Assembly (NCBI GenBank): GCA_023251435.1
Contig: JAHEYU010000048.1
Location: 1 to 46,306, forward strand
From: Bacteroidota bacterium
Lineage (GTDB): Bacteria > Bacteroidota > Bacteroidia > Bacteroidales > Prolixibacteraceae
Direction of reading: 5' to 3'
Length of the DNA: 46,306 nucleotides
The notes under the pieces are model-generated. The model saw only the letters and a program-made list of their open reading frames with translations. It ran no database searches and was not told the origin of the DNA. Of this stretch, positions 1 through 10,300 are shown piece after piece. Position numbers and translations under genes: made by a program. How positions within the stretch are numbered: position 1 is the first letter of the stretch; each line of letters opens with the position of its first letter.

Positions 1-945
1 GCGCAACAATTCGCGGGTTTTGATTCCCGATTCCTTCATGTCTTCCTCTTTCCAGTTTCCTTCAGAAGCAGCGCTTGTGTTCAACATCGAGCAGGTTTCG
101 TTTTTATCTGTAATCGACCAGCTAATCAAACTGATTTTATTGGTTTCGCACCAGTCAATCCAATTCTGCCATTCGGTATAATTAATTGGGCCGTTTCCGG
201 AAGCTTCCATCCCGGCCGATTCAGAAATAAAAATCGGAATTCCTTTTTTCAGCGCGTAATCGCTGCGGTCGCGCAGAAATTTGCCATGAGTTCCGGCGTA
301 AAAATGCACAGTGTACATGATATTGCTGAAACCCACGATTGGATCGTCAGCCACCAGATGAATATCCTGATCCCAATGAGGGCTTCCTACTAAAATTACA
401 TTGTCAGGATCAATGGCACGGATGGTTTTAATCAGTTCGACTGAATATTCTTTCACCTGTGTCCATGAGTCTTTTACCGGTTCGTTGAAAAGCTCGTAAA
501 TTATATGCGGATTTTTCCCGTATTTGCGTGCCATTTCAGAAAAGAAAACCTTGGCTTCGTCGAGTTTTATCGAATGGCTGTGCCAATCGATGATCACATA
601 AATGTCGTTTTCGATGGCGCCCTGAATTACGGCTTCCACTTTTTCTTTCGACCATTGTGGCTGATCGATGTATCCTTTTTTCGGATCGACACCCATTGCG
701 GCCCTCACTGCCGAGCATTTCCAATCGGTTGCCAGCCATTTTACCGACTCTTTGTTGTAAAAACGCGGCCACCAGTTGTGCCATCCGTAGCTAACCCCGT
801 TAAGTACCGTAGCATTTCCATGCTCATCGGTTAACTGGGTTCCTTTTACCGAAAGGTTGCCATGCTTTTTTACCGGTTGTGCCTGAAGATTGGCTGAAAT
901 AAGGATTACAAGAAGTAATGTTGTTGTAATAAGTTTGAATTTCAT
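1..945 (-). CDS. GH5 endo-beta-1,4-glucanase (subfamily 2-like), 3' end cut by window edge
   Basis: Secreted endoglucanase expected to cleave internal beta-1,4-glucosidic bonds. I translated 315 codons from an ATG at 943-945; the stop lies beyond base 1. Residues 1-22 are a signal peptide ending in LQAQ. The body matches bacterial GH5_2 cellulases in order: SYGWHNWWPRFYN (52-64), VIIDWHSH (117-124), IYELFNEP with the acid/base Glu155, YTVHFYAGTHGKFLRD (211-226) and FISESAG with the nucleophile candidate Glu242. The residue after Glu242 is Ser, where most GH5_2 enzymes have Trp. The gene starts 13 nt after the stop of the GH44 gene, so it is the distal member of the same minus-strand operon. 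Whether a T9SS domain follows cannot be seen. Family assignment is firm; subfamily and substrate are inferred. Confidence 0.9.
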   Translation of the reverse strand, partial: MKFKLITTTLLLVILISANLQAQPVKKHGNLSVKGTQLTDEHGNATVLNGVSYGWHNWWPRFYNKESVKWLATDWKCSAVRAAMGVDPKKGYIDQPQWSKEKVEAVIQGAIENDIYVIIDWHSHSIKLDEAKVFFSEMARKYGKNPHIIYELFNEPVKDSWTQVKEYSVELIKTIRAIDPDNVILVGSPHWDQDIHLVADDPIVGFSNIMYTVHFYAGTHGKFLRDRSDYALKKGIPIFISESAGMEASGNGPINYTEWQNWIDWCETNKISLISWSITDKNETCSMLNTSAASEGNWKEEDMKESGIKTRELLR

Positions 946-958
946 TGATTAAGTTTTT

Positions 959-2866
959 TTAGTGGTTTTTTATCAGTTTAACGGTGGTGATTTGTGTCGG
1001 TGTCTCAAATTTTACCCAGTAAATACCTCCTGAAAGTGAGGCAGTATTTAACCCGATTTGATGTGTTCCTGAATCGAATGTATCGTTGCTGATGGTTTTC
1101 AGGAGCTGTCCATTGGTATTGAATAAACGGATGTTTACAGCGCTTTTTTCAGGAAGTGAAAAGTCGAGGTTAACCCAATCGGTTGTAGGATTTGGATAAA
1201 CAGCTGCTTTAAAACTGTTCTGTTGCATTTCGTAAGCCGATCCCATTACGAGCGCTGTCAGTGAAATTGAATTTACCGATAATGGTGCTAATTCAACAGT
1301 AATATTGCTAGCTGAAGCTTCAACTTGTGTCTTTTTCAGAACATTATTCGAGTGGGAAATAAAGGTTTCAGTCGCACCCAGATTTGAGATCGAATACATC
1401 GGGCTTTTACCCGGATTTACATGAAATTCGGAAAAGTTAAGGTTTACCAGCTGCTTTTCTGTGAGCGAGCGGTTTACCAAAATCACGGTCATAGAATCAG
1501 CAGCTTTATTGATGGTTGGATAAGCCGAAACCAGCGTTTCGTTTTGCGAGGTTGCCTGTACGTAATTTTCCTGGTTGTAACGGCTAAACAAATGCAGTGT
1601 TTCCCACATACCCACTTTCCAGCTCCAGGGAGTAAAAATTTCGACACCCTGTTTCATGAATTCTCCCATTGTTGAGGCATACCAAACGGCCTGCACATTC
1701 GGATCGGTCGATTTAATATCTATTTCGGTCACCCCGAATGTGACACTGTGGTTGGCGCCCAGGTATTTGGTCAGCCAGTCGGAACAGCGCCCTAAAATGT
1801 ATTCTTTGTTAATACTTGTGTCCCACCCGCCGTTAACAGTTCGCACACCGTTGGCTCCCGGATAAACGTAATTCCGGTCGAAAAACACCCGGTGCAACTG
1901 CACACAGTTGGTGGCATCGGTTTCACCGGGATAAAAATGGATATCGAAAACATCGAGCAGTTTGATGCCTGAAGCTTTTTCTTCTTCAGCAATGCGTTTG
2001 ATGAAATACTCCAGCCAGGGTTTACCTCCTGTTGTACTTCCGTTTCCCCAGCGGTACCATTGCCATTCGTTGGCCGGAACCGGTCCAACCAGTTTGATAT
2101 CGGGATATTTTGCACGGGCAGCTTTTGCAACCTTGAAATACAGCTGCATAAACTCTTCGGCTGGTAGTTGGGTTTTCATTACATCGTCGTGGGTTCCCGA
2201 CCAGATTTCGGGTTCATTGTCCATGTTCCAGTATCTGATCTGTTCCTTGTTGTACCCCAGTCCTTTGGCGCCAAACCATTTATCCAGAATTCCTACAGTC
2301 GAATCGGCAGTCCAGCTCATCAGGTATAAATCGGGGTTTCCTTCAACCAGGGCTTTGCCTCCTCCTGCTGGATTTACCTGGCCACCTCCGGCAAGGTTCT
2401 GACCTGTTCCAGACCAACCTTTCGATTGGTTATAGGCCCAATCTCCGAAATTATTTTGGGTGTTGGCTGCCGCTTTTCCAAGTAATTGAAAAGACCACAT
2501 TCCCTGTACGCCCGGCATTTTATCCATCAGGTTTTTAGCCGCTGCGTTCCAGTCATTTGTATAAACATTGTTGTACCAGTCGGGGTGGCTCGATAATTTC
2601 ATGCGCCAATTGTATTTTGTACTGTTATTTCCTCCACCTTGTCGCACAAAGCGCACTCCGGCTTCTTTTGCTTTGGTGATTTCGGCAGTTGAACCCGAAT
2701 TTAAAAAGGTACTTGGAAGTACATTGTTCTTGCCATAAATAAAAGGTGAAACCGGTTTTGTAGGTTTCGAGGCATCAATATCAATCCTGACGGGAGTTTG
2801 CGCGTAAGACATGCCGGCAACCATCAGGAAAAGGGCGAGTACATTTATTTTGGCTGAAAACTTCAT
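959..2866 (-). CDS. GH44 endoglucanase/xyloglucanase with T9SS C-terminal sorting domain
   Basis: 635 aa secreted enzyme. The signal peptide ends near residue 23 (MSYAQ). The catalytic region (about 25-430) carries GH44 hallmarks: VSPFIYGKNN (39-48), a glycine-rich RQGGGNNSTKYNW (75-87), YWNMDNEPEIW with acid/base candidate Glu218, DIHFYPGE (308-315) and FGVTEIDIK with nucleophile candidate Glu381. A small beta-domain follows, as is usual in GH44. The last 80 residues (about 556-635), with VYPNPTTDWVNL, GIYWVKF and a final KLIKNH, are a type A T9SS sorting domain, so the enzyme should cross the outer membrane by the type IX system and be anchored at the surface or released. The family acts on carboxymethylcellulose and xyloglucan. 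The 3' end is 13 nt before the GH5_2 start, and the start is 3 nt after the GH5_4-type stop: one operon. Confidence 0.93.
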   Translation of the reverse strand: MKFSAKINVLALFLMVAGMSYAQTPVRIDIDASKPTKPVSPFIYGKNNVLPSTFLNSGSTAEITKAKEAGVRFVRQGGGNNSTKYNWRMKLSSHPDWYNNVYTNDWNAAAKNLMDKMPGVQGMWSFQLLGKAAANTQNNFGDWAYNQSKGWSGTGQNLAGGGQVNPAGGGKALVEGNPDLYLMSWTADSTVGILDKWFGAKGLGYNKEQIRYWNMDNEPEIWSGTHDDVMKTQLPAEEFMQLYFKVAKAARAKYPDIKLVGPVPANEWQWYRWGNGSTTGGKPWLEYFIKRIAEEEKASGIKLLDVFDIHFYPGETDATNCVQLHRVFFDRNYVYPGANGVRTVNGGWDTSINKEYILGRCSDWLTKYLGANHSVTFGVTEIDIKSTDPNVQAVWYASTMGEFMKQGVEIFTPWSWKVGMWETLHLFSRYNQENYVQATSQNETLVSAYPTINKAADSMTVILVNRSLTEKQLVNLNFSEFHVNPGKSPMYSISNLGATETFISHSNNVLKKTQVEASASNITVELAPLSVNSISLTALVMGSAYEMQQNSFKAAVYPNPTTDWVNLDFSLPEKSAVNIRLFNTNGQLLKTISNDTFDSGTHQIGLNTASLSGGIYWVKFETPTQITTVKLIKNH

Positions 2867-2869
2867 GGC

Positions 2870-4858
2870 TTAGTAAATGATTATCTTTTTATTGATTTTT
2901 TGATTTCCGGAGTTTACCTGAACTACATAAATTCCGGGTCGAAACTCCAAAGTCGAAATCCGGAAATTTGGATCGGGTTTTTGAATTGTCCTGATAACCG
3001 AGCCCAGAATGTCGTATATTTTTACGGTTTCAACGGGTTGATTCATTCCTAAATCAAATATCAGTTCCTGTTGATTTTGAAAAATATTTAAGCGGTTGCC
3101 TGCTATATTCTGATCGATTCCGACTGTAATACCCTTTTTAAATTCAAGATAATCAATATTAAACAACGGTTTGTCGATGATTTTAAGCCGCATGATCTGA
3201 GTTCCGGCTTCGAGGTTCATTGAAAACCCGACCGTTTTTGTATTGTACCAACTGTAGGTGGTAGGCGTACTGATTGTTTCAGATTCAACTGCACCGATTT
3301 TAATACTGAACTTTCCTCCGCCGGCAAAAGCGGCTGTGGCGGCAGTAATATTGTACAGTCCTTTTTCGGTTACATTTACTGTGTATTCGAGCCATTCGCC
3401 CGGATAATTGTCGGCAACAAGGTAAATGCCGCTGCCTGTGTCGTAAATATCGATTGCCTCGTTGGGCCGGTATGCCCCGCTTATATTTTTCGAGTCCGAA
3501 TCGTGGTAGGTAAATCCTTCGCCCCCCATGTCAAAATTTTCTGCTTCCACTTTACCGGGAATGCCAATGGGTTGCCCTGTGTAAAGCTTTCTAACCAGAT
3601 TTACGTATTGTGGCAGCATTACTTTCTGAGGATATGAATATAAATCAGGACTGCTGATATAATGCCCGATTACACGGTAAATATATTCAGAATTCCGGGG
3701 AATTTTATGTTCGCTGAAAGTGGTTGTGTTGCCTTTAAGCGCAGCAACCCGTTGAAAAGTAGAATTCAATGTCCGGCGTTCGATAAAAATACTGTCGTAA
3801 TTTGTTGCCATATTGGCCCAAGTCAGCTTAACAATGGTATCCTGAACAACGACAAGGCTGGATATTTTAGGCGAGGCGACCGAAGAGTTAACCAGTATGT
3901 CTTTGAGATCGTCGATCCATGTTTTGGCTGCACGGTTCATAATCCTGAATTCACCGCCATCGTCCCAGGCACATGGCGTAAACCCAAAAGTATGCGACAG
4001 TTCTATGTAGGCTTTGTATTGCTTCATGCGCGAGTTGTATTCGCATTTTGAGGTTCCGCCAAATTCGCCCAAAAATACCGGGATATTATTTTTAACCGAC
4101 CAGTCTTTTACTTTCTGAAATTTTGCTTTCAGGTTGTTATAATCGGTGGTTCCGAAAGTGCCTGTTCCTTCGAGCCCAAAAGGCCAGGGATCGTAGGAAT
4201 GAAATGATCCGATTAAATACTTGTCGTTGGGTATGGCAGCGGTAATTAATTCGTCAGATCCGCCCCAGTTATGCCCCTGAAAAATAATCAACCTTGTCGG
4301 GTTGGTTTTCCGGATAATGGAAATAATGCGTTGGTGCATATCATCGTTCTGTGGCTTTGTCAATCCGTGAGGCTCGTTCAGGACTTCAAAAATCAGCTTT
4401 TCCGACTTGTCTTTAAACCTGATAGCAATCTGGCTCCAAAGACTATCGAACCGTTCACGCATTAGCGGGTTGGTGTAATTGTTTTTGATCCAGTCGTCGT
4501 GGTGTGAATTTACAACAATGTACATTCCACGGGCCAGACCCCAGTCCAGGATTTGTTCAACACGTTTAAACCATGTTTCGTTAATCCCGAATGGGGTGGT
4601 TGTAGCCATGTGTTTATCCCACCGCACCGGGATACGGATACAGTTAAACCCTTCATTTTTATACATATCAAAAAAATACTCCTGGGTCGATGGATTTCCC
4701 CATTCGCCTTCGTAAGGCGGTTCAAGAGTGTTTCCTAAATTGATCCCTTTTGTCATCTGACTAATAGCCTCTTGCGGGCTCAACTGTGCCGAAACAAATA
4801 CGGGAATGCCAATTAAAAAAAAGATTAAAATTTTTGCAGTCTTCTTAAAAATATCCAT
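2870..4858 (-). CDS. GH5 (subfamily 4-like) endo-beta-glucanase with CBM6-like and T9SS domains
   Basis: 662 aa modular secreted glucanase. Signal peptide 1-24 (FVSAQ). GH5 catalytic domain about 25-330: KGINLGNTLEPP (37-48), RIPVRWDKH (75-83), VVNSHHDDW (115-123), FEVLNEPHG with acid/base Glu162, SFHSYDPWPFG (218-228) and FLGEFGG with nucleophile Glu265. The GINLGNT start and the WGNP motif are typical of subfamily 4 (xyloglucan, lichenan, cellulose). An FN3-like linker domain (about 335-415) is followed by a CBM6-like module (about 437-580) opening with KVEAENFD and containing PGEWLEYTVNV. A T9SS sorting domain (about 590-662) ends in KKIIIY. It is spaced 8 nt from the upstream GH172 gene and 3 nt from the downstream GH44 gene. 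The subfamily call is by motif recall, not alignment. Confidence 0.92.
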   Translation of the reverse strand: MDIFKKTAKILIFFLIGIPVFVSAQLSPQEAISQMTKGINLGNTLEPPYEGEWGNPSTQEYFFDMYKNEGFNCIRIPVRWDKHMATTTPFGINETWFKRVEQILDWGLARGMYIVVNSHHDDWIKNNYTNPLMRERFDSLWSQIAIRFKDKSEKLIFEVLNEPHGLTKPQNDDMHQRIISIIRKTNPTRLIIFQGHNWGGSDELITAAIPNDKYLIGSFHSYDPWPFGLEGTGTFGTTDYNNLKAKFQKVKDWSVKNNIPVFLGEFGGTSKCEYNSRMKQYKAYIELSHTFGFTPCAWDDGGEFRIMNRAAKTWIDDLKDILVNSSVASPKISSLVVVQDTIVKLTWANMATNYDSIFIERRTLNSTFQRVAALKGNTTTFSEHKIPRNSEYIYRVIGHYISSPDLYSYPQKVMLPQYVNLVRKLYTGQPIGIPGKVEAENFDMGGEGFTYHDSDSKNISGAYRPNEAIDIYDTGSGIYLVADNYPGEWLEYTVNVTEKGLYNITAATAAFAGGGKFSIKIGAVESETISTPTTYSWYNTKTVGFSMNLEAGTQIMRLKIIDKPLFNIDYLEFKKGITVGIDQNIAGNRLNIFQNQQELIFDLGMNQPVETVKIYDILGSVIRTIQKPDPNFRISTLEFRPGIYVVQVNSGNQKINKKIIIY

Positions 4859-4866
4859 TGTATAGA

Positions 4867-6045
4867 TTATTCTTCATGCCCCCATAAATTGGGCTTGTTA
4901 CCATTATTCAATCTCCATTCGTGTCTCCAGCGGATCATTTCTTTCGCACCGATAAATGGCATAAATTTCCGGTTCTCTTTGGTTGGAATCGGGTCAACTG
5001 CTGTTGCTTCCCTTGTGTACCAATAGGCAACGCTCGAAAGGTCGAGTGTTAACACATTGGCGTGACCATGCTCGATAGAGAATTTCAGTGATTTATCGAA
5101 ATAAATGGGGTCGGTGATGTGAAATCTGTAAACGTGTGTCCGGTACAGCCATCCGGTTTCGTGCGACGATACACGGGGGTATCCGTAGAATGGATGCAAA
5201 TAAACCGACCGGGGGCACCACGATGTGTTGAAATAATCTTCGGTACCGGTGCCGTGTATTGATGCACGGGTTTCTCCATCCACAAAAAACATGTCGTCGC
5301 CTTCGCCGTACCACATGATACTTGGATTTTGTACGAAATAGTTTACACCCACAAAATGTCCGGCGCCTTTAATATCTGCAATCAGATAGTTGTCGGCTCC
5401 ATCTGGGTTCTTTCCGAATTTATGAAGCGATTCCCATTCATTTTCGCCCGTTTCGGCTGCATTGGTTACCTGACGGTTAAACCATGCGTGGAAACGACCA
5501 GTATTGGCCGGAAGTTTTTCCATTTCAACATAGTCGATGTAAAAGTAGAACGCGTCAATATTGATGTCAGCCTGATTTTCAATCACAATTTTGGCTCCTT
5601 TGGCAAACGGCATCTGAAAATAGGATACCAGTCCGGTTCCACCGGCAGGGCCAACCGATAGCGGCATCGCGGTATAATCGTAGCTTTCGTTCCATCCCTG
5701 ACCAAAAAAAGGCCCGATAGGAGAGTGAACCGATGGTTTGTCGTTTCCGTCCCAGTACATTTTTAAAATGATGTCGGTGCGGTTCAGCTGTTCGGGTCTT
5801 GGAGCAATTGTAATCCAAATATGATTGATAATTCCGGCTCCTGAAACGTCGAAAATGGTGCGGCTTTCGCCCGGTTTTATCTGGCTGATATTGTCGCCAT
5901 TGCCACCAGAACGATCGTAGCTGCTAACTCTTTTCGATTTTAAGCCACTTTGGATGGTTGTTAATCCTGAAAGCAGATTGCTGGGTTGAGCCTGCCCGAG
6001 TAAAGTAAACAGACTGAGCAGAATTATTAATGCTTGCTTTTTCAT
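4867..6045 (-). CDS. GH172 family (former DUF2961) furanosidase-like secreted protein
   Basis: 392 aa with a 19-residue signal peptide (LLGQAQ). It matches the DUF2961 family, now GH172, along its length: early SYDRSGGNGDN, GAGIINHIWITI, PIGPFFGQGW, the central IMWYGEGDDMFFVDGE, and the GTGTEDYFNTSW segment that carries a conserved Glu. Characterised GH172 enzymes act on D-fructofuranosyl or D-arabinofuranosyl linkages and work as oligomers of jelly-roll subunits. No T9SS sorting domain is present, so it is probably periplasmic, acting on imported oligosaccharides. It sits 33 nt after the GH43-like gene and 8 nt before the GH5/CBM6 gene, so it is part of the same operon. Family is confident; the sugar it cleaves here is not determined. 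Confidence 0.9.
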   Translation of the reverse strand: MKKQALIILLSLFTLLGQAQPSNLLSGLTTIQSGLKSKRVSSYDRSGGNGDNISQIKPGESRTIFDVSGAGIINHIWITIAPRPEQLNRTDIILKMYWDGNDKPSVHSPIGPFFGQGWNESYDYTAMPLSVGPAGGTGLVSYFQMPFAKGAKIVIENQADINIDAFYFYIDYVEMEKLPANTGRFHAWFNRQVTNAAETGENEWESLHKFGKNPDGADNYLIADIKGAGHFVGVNYFVQNPSIMWYGEGDDMFFVDGETRASIHGTGTEDYFNTSWCPRSVYLHPFYGYPRVSSHETGWLYRTHVYRFHITDPIYFDKSLKFSIEHGHANVLTLDLSSVAYWYTREATAVDPIPTKENRKFMPFIGAKEMIRWRHEWRLNNGNKPNLWGHEE

Positions 6046-6078
6046 AGTGGTTGTATTTTTGATATTTATAATTAAAGT

Positions 6079-7047
6079 CTATTTCTCATTCAGTTTCTCC
6101 TGAACCTCGTCGTGCCAGAAAAACGGAGCGAGGTATAAACCACCGCGTTTCAATCCGCAGTGACTGATATACCATTTGCCTTTGTCGTCAGTAATAATTT
6201 CAGCAGCATGTGTTTCCAGTGTAGCTACCTCGTCTTCCTGCTCCCAGTAAAAGAGGTCGCGGCTTTTGAATACTTTTGTTGTTACATAGTTCGCTCCCGG
6301 ACCGATAAACAGATAATACCAGTCGCCACGCTTAATCACTACCGGCGATTCGGTATTTCCGCCCCAGGTACCTTTTCCTGAATCTTTGAAAACCACGTAG
6401 CGGTCGGCTGACCAGTTTACAAGGTCGTAACTGATGCGTGCAGCAACAATGTGGTATCCGCCTTCGGGTTTGCTGGTTGCAGTGTAATACATGATCCAGC
6501 GATTGTTTATTTCGTCGTGATAAATGAATGGATCTCTGCCATCAAAGCCATCAACGAAGAGCGGATTACCGGTATATCTCGACCATTCGTAAAGGTCTTT
6601 ACTGGTTGCCAGGTTTATCTGGTATCGGCGGTGATCAGGATCTCCTCCGCAATAGTACATGTAATAGGTATCGTTGTGTTTTACAATGTGCGGCGCCCAC
6701 AATACAGTTTCATTCAAGTCTTTGCGGGCTGCCATTGCATAGTTTTTTTTGATCCATTTTCCATTGAGGCTATCGGCTACAGCATGAGCCAAAAGGCTTT
6801 CGTCCCAATTTTTTGGATCCTCCTTTCCGGTAATGCCAATAAAATGCCATGAGCCTTCGGGATCTTGTATAAAGCAATGATCGTTGATGTACCACTGGTC
6901 TGATTTGGCGGGGCTTTGATCGAATATGAGTTTAAATGCTCCGATCGACATTGGTGATTTTTCTTTTTTCTCCTGACTGAAACTTTGCATGATTAAAGTC
7001 ATGGATATAAATATTGTCAGTGTAAAAGTTAGACTAGTCTGTTTCAT
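6079..7047 (-). CDS. GH43-like five-bladed beta-propeller glycosidase
   Basis: 322 aa secreted protein with signal peptide ending near residue 24 (MQSFSQ). The fold is the GH43/GH32/GH117 beta-propeller type: WYINDHCFIQD at the first blade (candidate general base Asp), LWAPHIVKHNDTYYMYY, DGFDGRDPFIYHD (candidate second Asp) and NTESPVVIKRGDWYYLF (candidate acid Glu), with repeated SxDLxxW strands (TSKDLYEW, SYDLVNW, SRDLFYW). Such enzymes usually release arabinofuranose, xylose or related sugars from side chains. No T9SS domain, so a periplasmic location is likely. It appears to be the first gene of the minus-strand glycosidase operon, since a terminator lies upstream. Exact family (GH43 subfamily, GH117 or a neighbour in the same clan) is not settled by eye. 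Confidence 0.82.
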   Translation of the reverse strand: MKQTSLTFTLTIFISMTLIMQSFSQEKKEKSPMSIGAFKLIFDQSPAKSDQWYINDHCFIQDPEGSWHFIGITGKEDPKNWDESLLAHAVADSLNGKWIKKNYAMAARKDLNETVLWAPHIVKHNDTYYMYYCGGDPDHRRYQINLATSKDLYEWSRYTGNPLFVDGFDGRDPFIYHDEINNRWIMYYTATSKPEGGYHIVAARISYDLVNWSADRYVVFKDSGKGTWGGNTESPVVIKRGDWYYLFIGPGANYVTTKVFKSRDLFYWEQEDEVATLETHAAEIITDDKGKWYISHCGLKRGGLYLAPFFWHDEVQEKLNEK

Positions 7048-7367
7048 TTTAAGTAATTTGAAATGACTGTTTTAAGTCAGGTAATGTATAATCGCAGAAT
7101 GAATGGAAGAGAGTGTAGATATTCAGGTACAGTTTTAACTGCTATGATAGAATTGGGTTCGGTGAATATCGAAAATCAGGCTAATGAATTGGTTCTGTTT
7201 AATATGTTTCGGTTTATGCTTAAGTTGAAATAACTGGCTATTAATTGCTGAAAAGGTCGTTGGGTTTATTGCAGGTTTCACTAAAATTTTAAAAAAGATA
7301 ATAATGTCTGAATTAAAACAAAAAAATAAGGGCCCGGTTAAAGGCCCTTACTCTTTCATTTAGTTGG
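7048..7367. other. 320-nt intergenic stretch between the glycosidase operon and the lamin-tail protein gene
   Basis: It holds the intrinsic terminator described separately at its right end. The remaining 270 nt are AT-rich and contain no ORF that I believe. I looked on the minus strand for a TAnnTTTG element that could start the GH43-GH172-GH5-GH44-GH5 operon and found no perfect match, so that operon either uses a weaker promoter here or depends on readthrough from the upstream gene. Confidence 0.6.
7327..7350 (-). terminator. Intrinsic terminator of the lamin-tail protein gene
   Basis: Perfect 8-bp GC-rich inverted repeat, taagggcc (7327-7334) and ggccctta (7343-7350), with an 8-nt loop. 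Read on the minus strand, the stem is followed directly by a T-rich run (7326 down to 7318). It begins 18 nt after the stop codon of the 7368-11330 gene. Confidence 0.88.
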
Positions 7368-10300
7368 TTATTTCTTCACAATTTTCTGAATATTAATGTG
7401 TTGATCACCATTAGAGATTACAAATACATAAATACCTGCTGGTTGAGCAGCCAAAGAAACGTATTCAGTTGAAAGGTCAACTGTTACATCGCGCAAGGTA
7501 ATACCTGCTGAATTGAATACACGTACTCTGTTACCTTTTGTAAGACCCTGAATGATCACCTTACCATCAGAAGTTGGGTTTGGATACATTTTGATAGTAG
7601 ATACTGCATCAACATCAATTGCTTTGGTAATAACAGAGATGGTATAAACAGCTGTGGTTAAACCGTCAGCGGCAGTAACCAATAATCTGTCACCTGTTTT
7701 AAATGTAGTTGATGTATTGGCAATTCCGTTTTTATCTACAACAGATAAAGTAGCTCCGAATGATGGATACAATTTTGCAAAGAATTCATTAATAACCATC
7801 GTTTTAGGACCGGTAATTACATGATTAACCTGATCAATTGTATAATCGTCAGAAATTACGAAAGCAAAATATTTATTGTCATAGAAGTTAAGCATCGAGA
7901 AATAATAAGCTTTTGTAGTTTTGCCATCAGCGGCAGTTACCACTACTTTATCATCTCTGTAAATATCGCCTTCTGAACGCGCGAAACCAGCTTTGTCGTA
8001 AACTTTCATAGTAGCTCCGGGAGCTGGAGACAGATTGTTAAGTAAAGTATGAACTGAAGTTCCGCCCGGTACAAACTGGATCAATGAGCCAAACTGGTCA
8101 ACGCTGTAAACATCTGAAGTTACATAAGCATCGGCTACATTTGCGTTTGGTTTCAACTGATACAATACTTTTGTAGTACCGTTTTCAGCAACTACTTCAA
8201 AAAATACCTGGTCAGTAGCAATTACATTTACATAAGCTGTATCGTAATTTAGTTTTAAAAGCGACATGTATGCGTCGTTTTCGTCAACCATTGTAATGGT
8301 AGCGCCTGCGGGAACATTCAGACCTGCAAATACAGTTTTCAAAATGGTTCTTTGTGGGAATCCACCGATAGTACCTGTTGAACCAGTTACACCCACGGTG
8401 TATTTGGTTGAAGTAAGAATTGCATTGTTGCTCAATCCTGTAGGTGTAACATCAAGCACATATTTCGATGTGTTTTTGGTGTCTGCAGAAACAACAATCA
8501 ATGTATCGCCTTTACTGATAGCAGCGCCTTCAGCCAAAGCTGCACCGGTAGCTGCAGATTTCACTGTAAGCACTTGCGCTTCATTGGCTTTCATGATGTT
8601 GTTGTAGAACCCTGTTACTGTTGTTCCGGTAGTTAAACCTTTAATAGATTCTTTCTGTGAATATCCAAGGCTAACTTTGTAGATCGTAGATGAAACAGTA
8701 GATCTGTAAACAGTCACTTCATTCATCGTAAGTGAACCAATTCCGGTACAGATAGCGATGTCGGTCCAAGGCCAGCCAAGGTTAAAGCTTGAATAATGAG
8801 AAGGCCTCTGGAAAGTCCACTCGCTGGTTGCTAAACTGGTACCCCATGATGCGTTTGGCTCAGGATTACCTTTGTAGATATTAGAATTTCTGGTAAAACC
8901 TACCAACTGCGAACCTGCATCATGTCCTGCGATTTTCCAGTTGTTGGTGTTAAGTCCACCAAATGATTCGATTAATTGGAAGTCGTCGCGGTCGGTCGCT
9001 GGTTTTAAACCATTTTTAACCGAGTCGTTCAGGATTTTATACAAGTAGATGTTGTTATTACACCAGATTGAAGGAATGTTTTTTCCATTGAGAGCTTCAT
9101 TCCATGGGTTACTGTATTTCTGCCAGTTTGGAACAGTGTTTGGAACAGTTCCAAAATTAACATCCATTTCCTTGGTGTAAGGATGTTTATCAGCAGAAGT
9201 AAAACCATTACAATTGGTCATTTGAGCCATTACGAATACATCACCTGGGTAAACAATCGCATTTACAGCATTGTCAGGAGCCAAAATACGTGGTTGAACC
9301 TGCCAGTTGGCTTCGTCCTGCCATTTCTTACCTGGTACATATTTGAAATACCTGTTGTTCCAATTTGCTGCGGCATTGTCCCATCCCCAGGTATTGGCTT
9401 CAGTACCATAAGCCGCTCTGATCATATAGTTGCTAAGGTCAAGAGGTTCTGTTCCGGGGTTAGCCAATTCAATAAAACTAGTTGACCATTCAGACCTGAA
9501 TACTACCTGTGAGATAAAAGGATCGGCAATAAATGGCTGTACGTTTGTATAATCTTTTTCTTTATCGAAACGAACAGTGTAAGTACTAAAAACAGTGTCG
9601 TTTTCAGCAGTAACTTTAAAGGTAACTGTTCGGTCTTGAACAGAACCGGCCAATGATTTTGCCCTGGTTACAACCACCCTGGAGTCAAGCGCCTGTTTGG
9701 TGAAAACCAAAGCAGGAATTCCATCATATTCGAGCGGAACCTGAACTACATAAGTTTTGTTGGTTGGAGAGAACATTGGAATAGTGTCACCTTTCCATCC
9801 GTAAGAACCTGCAATGTCTCCTTTGAAAGAAGCAGGCATATCAGGCCATGTAATAGATGAAAGCAATGCATTTGAATTGGGAGCAAATTTTTCAAGTTTA
9901 ATGAAATAATCCTTGGCTTTTCCACTTTCAGATTTTACACGAAGAATATCACCGGTTTTAAGGTCGGGTTGAGCAACTCCGCTTTTATAAACAATTTCCC
10001 AGGTGGCTTTAGGAGCCTTTTCTAGATATTTTTGCAAACTATCAATACGGGTTGCAAAAGCGAGGTTTGTAATAGAGTCAATTGGATTTACTCCATGGGT
10101 AACTCGCATTCCACCCCATGCAGTTGGATGGTCGTTGTTACGTCTGCGGGCATAATTGTAAGAAGTTTTTGGGACAACAATATTGTCATCTTTTGTAGGT
10201 TCTAAAGTTTTAATTGTGAAATCTTTAATGATAGGAGTGTTACCACACACATAAAGTTTCAGAATATCGCCTGTACGGGCTGTAATGAAAGTAGAGTCTT

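Noticed and set aside
505-834. Open reading frame of 109 codons on the plus strand
   Set aside because: It lies opposite the GH5 gene, has no family features, and the minus-strand reading carries all GH5 motifs.
1962-2402. Open reading frame of 146 codons on the plus strand
   Set aside because: It is antisense to the GH44 catalytic domain, with a low-complexity translation and no recognisable motifs.
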